Shown here in pieces: positions 1-64,000 of a stretch of DNA of 64,000 nucleotides (position 1 is the stretch's first letter; each line of letters starts with the position of its first letter). Below the pieces are notes generated by a model. The model was not told the DNA's origin and made no database searches. It was given only the letters and a program-made list of their open reading frames with translations. Made by a program: the position numbers and the translations under genes. Source of the stretch: Epiperipatus broadwayi (lineage: Eukaryota; Onychophora; Udeonychophora; Euonychophora; Peripatidae); assembly GCA_028023455.1 (NCBI GenBank), contig JAQFVV010006273.1, positions 2,106,001 through 2,170,000 of the forward strand. The letters are read 5' to 3'.

Positions 1-3000
1 TTTTTTGTAGTTTTATTCAATATTTAGTGCTATAAACATTAATACTAAGGCCATATTTTATTTATTTAGCATAGGTATTGGTTACGATTTTTATGAATAT
101 TATATTACAAAGTGAAATTAGTGGATATTAACTTACACTTTATTTACAATGCTGTAATATTTTCAGTACAAACATTAACAAATTTTTTAAAATATAATAA
201 TTTAGTTATAAATAATACATTGAGAAAGTGCATTTATATATATATTCTTTTGTTGGAGAGTGTTATTTTATTTGTATTAAATATTCAATAGTGGATAAGC
301 AAACAGAAGTAAAGATATAAAATTTATCCATTGTCTAATTAAAAAAAAATGCTTATTTCTTTGTTAGGCAATTTAGACTTTAAAATGCATTTGTAATTAT
401 TTTTTTCTTCCTTTTATTTATTTATTTTTTGATTCTATTAAATTATTAGTTTTATTAAAATGTTTTTTTTTCATTATTCCTTACAAAATTTCAAAATAGA
501 TATAAACAGTTATAGGATGAGAAATAAATGTAAGCTGCATGGGATTTCCAAAACCAGTTACATAAATGTAGATTAACTATAGAAAAGCTAGCATTATGGG
601 TGATAACAGACCTAAAAATGGGGTTTGATTTGTCACATTATAATGAAAATACCATAATGTTTTTATGGCTGCTGCTCATTAGTATATAAATCCTATCATT
701 ACACAATTCATAGACTAAATGCCAGAAGAATTATAGAGAGAAATTTAATTAATTGGTCAATTAAAAGTATACAAATCTGGTTTATATAGGTGGTCTGTTA
801 CATTTGGCTGCCCAAGTGAGCCTGATTAAATTCTTTGGTATAAATATAGAATCTGTTCCATTTGATTGCACAAGTGGAGCTACTTAAACCCCATGAGGAA
901 TATATAATGTTACATTTGGACACCCAATTAGGGCTGAGTACATCAAGTCAAATTAAAGCCAATATCCAATCTGTTACAATATGATTTAAAATAGTTCTAT
1001 TTAAATCATTGGTATGCAGGACATGTGCTATCTCCTATAACATAGGTACACCATTTAATATATTTTATCAGAGTCAGTTTGTTTATTGCAATAAATTTGT
1101 ATAACCTGTTTAACCACTTAATCACATTATGTTCTATATTTAAAAGGATAATTTGAAACATTTTATGATCTCAGGGGGAAAAAAGATGATGATTCTGAAA
1201 GAGAAATTTATAAACCCATAAAAAAAAACCTACATTTTTTTTCAAAACAATACATCTATTTCAATTAAAATTAATTATATATAATATAAAATATTTCATC
1301 TTTGAAATTTGGCTATCTGCTGTAATCATTTCATTTACTCTAATATGTTTGCCAAATTCCAAATAGATTTGGATGACCTGTAACATAAATTCTTCTGTAA
1401 ATGCAATGATCAATACTTGAATATATTTTACATTTTTTCATTCCAATGTAAGAACATATCTGATTCAACTATTTTTTTGCTCTAGCAAAATATTTTATCT
1501 AATTAATGATAAGAAAATTCTGATTAAGTTTTTTTTTTTTAACAAATTTGTTGAAAAATGTGAACAATATTTCTTTTAAAAGTTTATTTATTCTTTTTAC
1601 ATGTTAAATTTGATAGTTTTATATAATATTTCATTAAATAGAGTTTTAATATTATCTTTCCAACATTTATCAATATTGTCTGTATTTATTAAATATTTAT
1701 AAATTTTATTGTCCTGAATATAAATCAAAGAAGCATATTAAACTTTGGCTTGATGATACAATTGCTTTATTGTATAAAATTTGTAAACTTTCACCTCCAA
1801 TAAAAATTGTTGAGTTTCCTCAGAAAAAGTACTGTTGTCCTGTAACTTTAGGCCATAGTATTAACATTATCCTAAATAATAAGGACCAGCATTTAAAAAA
1901 ACAACAACATAGATTTTAACATATTGCTTTTACTGATGTTAAAGTTGGAAAAAAATGTGGCCTAGTGGTTAGCATAACTGCCTTCCAAGCAGCTGGACCG
2001 GGTTTGCTTCCTGGTCAATGCATTTAACATAAAAAAAAAAGTTAGCATCTTACAGACTTTGGCTAAGATAAAAAAACTTCTCCTTTGTTCTTTTGACAAA
2101 AAAAAATACTCAAAAAGTGTTTACATCATTGTCTAGTTTTCATTGAAGAGTTTGAAGTATAATTTAAAATGATTTTTTGCTTGTTTATAAAATATTTTTA
2201 ATTATTTTTTCAAACTAATCAGTTTATTATTGTAAAGAAATACACACTTTAAATTTATTTATTTACATCTTATTTTTAAAAATAGAAGTTAATAAACTGT
2301 GTATTTTTTAAATCTTTTTCAATATTGTAAAGTTTGTAAAAAAAAAAAATCAGATTTTAATGTAAAATTTAATAATGTTATCGTAAATCTACCTTCTTAG
2401 TTTTCATTAAAGAAACAAACTTAAAATAAAAACAAATTCATTAATTTTTAATTTTACTGTTTATGTAAATATCTGTAATGACATTTATGGTATATTGTTA
2501 TATTTATAAGTCATCAGTTTTTAAATATCTAAATAATGTAATGTAATTTTTTTTAGAATATTATTTACTTATACAATTAAATTTAAAAAAAAATCAAGTT
2601 CAATTTACTGAGTTTTAGCATAAAATAAAGATTATATAAAAACAGAAAGGCCAAGCATTTCCAAAAACTCTCATTAGATGGAACAATAGAGTTAGTTGCA
2701 CTAAGATTACATTATAATGGATTTTAGTATTAACCACTGCTGTAGCAATAATAAATATAATATAAAAATATCATTATTTTACTTCATTTAAAAATGTTGT
2801 ATGTATTTTATAAAATCATAATTTTAATAAATGTTATATTTTAATCATCTCTTATGATTATTCATCATCATCATTTATAACTATTAATCTACTGGAAGAT
2901 AAAGGTCTCACAAAATAAGTTTCTCTAATTCATATTTTACCTTTTCTATTTCACACCATCAAAATTTTTTATTTCATAGATCCATTGTACAAGTGATCTT

Positions 3001-4694
3001 TTTCTAAATCTTTTGCAATCTTTTAAGATCCAGTTTAAAATTTTAACTATCTATCTATTATCATCTCTTCTAACAATATGTTCTGCCTTGCTTCATTTCA
3101 GTCTTTTAATTTTTTCATCTAAGTATTTTGCTTTTAGTCTCTTCTTGCTTTACTCAATATATATATTTGTATATTTTGTGGAATAATATGAAGTCTCTGT
3201 ACTGCTTTTCTATTATGAGCTTAAATCTCAAATTCATAAGTAAGAATTTTTTTATTTCAAACAGATAGTTATGCTTTATTTTAACAAAATATTATTTTTA
3301 TCAAAAGCACTCTATATTAAATTAATTCTATGAATAATTTTATCCATTATATTTCCATGTATATTAATAATATGACTGAGATATTTCTAAATATGAACAT
3401 CTTCTGATTCATAATTATCAATACACTTAATATTATTTTAATCTTTTTAATATATATCTTTATATTTACTTTCTTATTTTTGTCCGATAACTGATATAAA
3501 AGTGTGGAAAAAAAATAGACATATAGAATTTACTTTGTTAATAGATCCAGGAAAAATAAGCTTTAAAATATAAACAAAATATAAAATTAAAAGAAATTAT
3601 TATAAATATTATAATAGATATAATAAACACATCCATACTTCCTCATTAATGACCCCAAGATGCATTTCGTGCTAAACCAGCACCCATCAGTTGGCTCAAG
3701 TCACTATCTCTCATATATATATTTATTATATGAAAAGTATTTATCTAGAATAAATTGTTACATTTTCATTTACCACTGTCAAACTCCCTCCAACTCACAA
3801 CTCTGATGCCATCCATTTCAGATAAATACAATAATGATCATTACTAATCATTATCGAAATTAGAGATTATCTCTAGCACAGATATAAACTTTAAACCTCA
3901 GTTAAAGATTAATATATCTGATTTTTTTATTTATTTTACACACACGGAGTTATTAACCTTTGTCTTTCCCGTGTGTAATATCTTATAAATATAATAAACA
4001 CCTCCAATTAAATCCCTAATTGTAAACAATATTACCACAATCCTAAATAATAATTCAGTAAAGTTTTTTAATTTGTATACAAATAAAGAAAAATAAACTG
4101 CAAAAAAATAGTACTAATAAAAAATGAGTGAATATATAGAGAAGTGTTACAAAAAAAGTTTTGAGATTAATAAAATACCTGAAAATAGAACAAAAAGCTG
4201 TTTATTTAAAAAAAAGTTGTAGAAATAATAAAATAATCAAAGAAGCATAATAGTTAGAAAATCCTTTACATCTCTTAAAATCGATATTAAAATATGTTTT
4301 GGAATAAAAGAGAAACAATTGAATATAAAACCAAAATAATGTTAATCTCAAATATAAATAGCACATCACTTAATTATCTATTTATACAATATGATAAACC
4401 AAGAGCAGCTCTTCACTCTAGCTCCATCTATTGTAGGATTGAATATAAAAGCCTCAGAGACAAAGGCAATAAACTAATTTGAGGATGAGGGTTTAAATGC
4501 AATGAACTGTATAATAATTACTGATTACTACTTTTAATTTAATAAGTAAAATAATCAGAGAAAGTTGATTGCCAGAAAAATACATATTTTTTTATAAATA
4601 ATTATTTTTAAAATTATCTTAATAAAATATATATGCAATAAATAAATTTAAAAGTAAACAAAATTATTTTTAATATGATGTAATAATGTCATAC
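1..4694. other. Intron sequence (partial), AT-rich
   Basis: This is the intron that follows the last visible exon. I see no exon-like conserved segment on either strand. It consists mostly of A/T-rich tracts with poly-A and poly-T runs. The only recognisable item is a tRNA-Gly-like pseudogene near 1955-2021. A short open frame at 4294 looks like chance. Confidence 0.6.
1955..2021 (+). pseudogene. tRNA-Gly(UCC)-like pseudogene or SINE head
   Basis: The D-arm region (ggcctagtggttagcataa), the anticodon stem-loop (ctgc-cttccaa-gcag, anticodon TCC at 1984-1986) and the T-arm (ccggg-tttgctt-cctgg) are all recognisable as tRNA-Gly. The 3' acceptor half reads tcaatgc. The 5' half has been replaced by A-rich sequence and cannot pair with it, so this is not a working tRNA. 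An A-rich tract follows at 2031-2040, which suggests a retroposed copy. Confidence 0.6.
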
Positions 4695-62376
<57,682 letters not shown>

Positions 62377-64000
62377 CTATAATTAAAATAGTAAAATTAT
62401 GTATAGAAATATACTTATGTAAATAAATAAATTTTTATCTAAAGTGTACATAACAATGCTAAGCAGAATAATTAACCTTTAAAATATTAATAGCTCAAAA
62501 TACTTTTAATGTGGCACACCAGTTCATGGCGATTAACTACTAAAATAAAATAAAAACTTTATTTAATGATTAAACTTTGAGAAATTAGTAATAGATCAAA
62601 TCTCCTCCTATCCCCCACCCACATTGTTTGTCACTGCTACAATGCTAATTTTTTGAGAAACTCGTGAACAATTTTTTTCATGATAAAAGAAAAAAATTAA
62701 GCTGAGAATTAGATTTGTATCTTTTATACTGATAAATATACTGTTTCAAATTCATAGACAAACTATCTTTAATTCCATTGTAGTAAATAATTTGAAACAA
62801 CCAGCTCTTTCACATATAATATAAAACACAATTTAAGACCTATTAGCCTGATTTATTCTATTCATAATATTATTTATTAATCTATTTAAAACAGAGAATA
62901 TCTGAATTCAGTATTAACATTATTAGAAATACCTTTTCCAATTTTGAACATAGTTTAAGAACATAAAGCAAGAAATCTGTTCTTATTATAAAATTCTATT
63001 ATAATATAGATTTGTTAAATTTTTAAGTTTTTTGTTCTTATATACCTTAAATTTACATAAATAGTGGTACTGTGATGTTGTAGCAGTTTAATAAATAAAA
63101 ATTACATGATATAAAAATCATTTAAATCCTGGAAGCTTATATTTTAAAGGAATACATAATAAAGAGTATATAAATCCTTTTACATTTAAAGGCTTAATAA
63201 TCATTTTGTAATCAAACTGATGACAATTTCTGCAAAACACATTTAAATATTTTAAACATAGCTCATTTTATCCTTAATAGTTTATAGTAAATGTGAATTA
63301 TCATTCAAATATTTCACCATATCTTGAAATACATGCAATTACATCAACATATCATTTACATATAACATTACAATTTTGTCCAACATTGGTTGTATAATAT
63401 ACTCTTCAATCTCTGATACTAACAAACTACAAGCAACATTGCACACTGCCATATTTACTAGCCAGCTCTTTTTCATTTGAAAGAATTCTTTTCAAAAGCC
63501 TGCCATAAAATCCTGATCAATAGGGAATTTATTAAAAAGATTGAGAGCCTTATGATCAATAATTGTTCTGTTTTGATACTATCTTTTATGGAAAGAGTCA
63601 AACAGATTAAAGAACAACAGACCCAATAACACCGTATATGTAAAAATACATATGACAAAGAAAAATGACAACCCAGCAGAGGAACTGACTAAAGACTCAA
63701 ACTACTCCAGATGGCTTAAACTCTTACACATCACTAATGAAGCTTAACCTTTCATTGACATTATGTCTTAGCAATATATAGTTCAGCTGTCTAATCAAAA
63801 TACTTCAGGATCTCCTATCATTCAACTGTAGCTTTCTATAGCCTTCATTCTATACATATGACATCAATCTGTAAGCAGTCTATATCTAAGTATATATGTC
63901 ACTTGATGTATCCCCACTGTAACATTTGTAACTCATTGATGTAACCTTATATTCTCGATCAATAAAGTTTACTTTGAAAAAAAAAATCCTGACCTATAAT
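62377..64000. other. Intron or upstream sequence with a retroposon tail
   Basis: I find no exon for TMD1 here. Most of it is AT-rich. The final 350 bp are more balanced in composition and end with a polyadenylated tail. The minus-strand frame at 63473 is probably chance. Confidence 0.55.
63630..63986 (+). mobile_element. Polyadenylated retroposon 3' end
   Basis: AATAAA at 63961-63966 is followed 10 bp later by a run of ten A residues (63977-63986). The preceding 330 bp are less AT-rich than the neighbourhood and have no open frame. This fits the 3' end of a LINE or processed transcript inserted on the plus strand. The start is not clear. Confidence 0.45.

Overview
The window is AT-rich animal DNA, with roughly three quarters A+T judged by eye. 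I found no bacterial-type operons, no CRISPR array and no long intact open reading frame. Its one recognisable host gene is a multi-exon ABC transporter of subfamily C on the minus strand. The closest family by motif layout is ABCC5/MRP5. Twelve exons can be placed between 62376 and 4695, all with GT-AG borders and with reading phases that agree from exon to exon. They encode about 475 residues, running from just before nucleotide-binding domain 1 (NBD1) to the start of the second transmembrane domain (TMD2). The first transmembrane domain must lie beyond 64000, and the rest of TMD2 plus NBD2 must lie before position 1. The gene therefore covers the whole window, and everything else sits in its introns.

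The introns are up to about 13 kb long and are packed with mobile elements and repeats. (1) 16224-23065 is a Ty3/gypsy-type LTR element on the minus strand. Its LTRs are about 2.63 kb, and its short internal region keeps only an integrase broken by one in-frame stop. A separate degenerate retroelement protease lies on the plus strand beside it. (2) 36050-36950 and 37640-39210 are remnants of non-LTR retrotransposons. The second is split by a 1037-bp terminal-inverted-repeat element flanked by TA. (3) There are many long foldback (palindromic) elements, including one family with at least five copies. One composite copy at 13223-14064 is flanked by a 13-bp direct repeat. (4) 56749-60242 may be a solo LTR. 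(5) Tandem arrays lie at 49261-50629, 57951-58134 and 42016-42205. A compound tetranucleotide microsatellite at 25202-25404 contains a long palindrome and ends about 30 bp from a splice donor. (6) Three tRNA-like sequences and two polyadenylated retroposon tails are present.

The organism looks like an invertebrate animal with a repeat-rich, low-GC genome. The sequence alone does not let me name the phylum. I found no convincing new biological system. The points most worth checking are the foldback family, the LTR elements that share an ATAT target site, the nested insertion that dates two elements relative to each other, and an altered linker before the ABC signature motif of NBD1.
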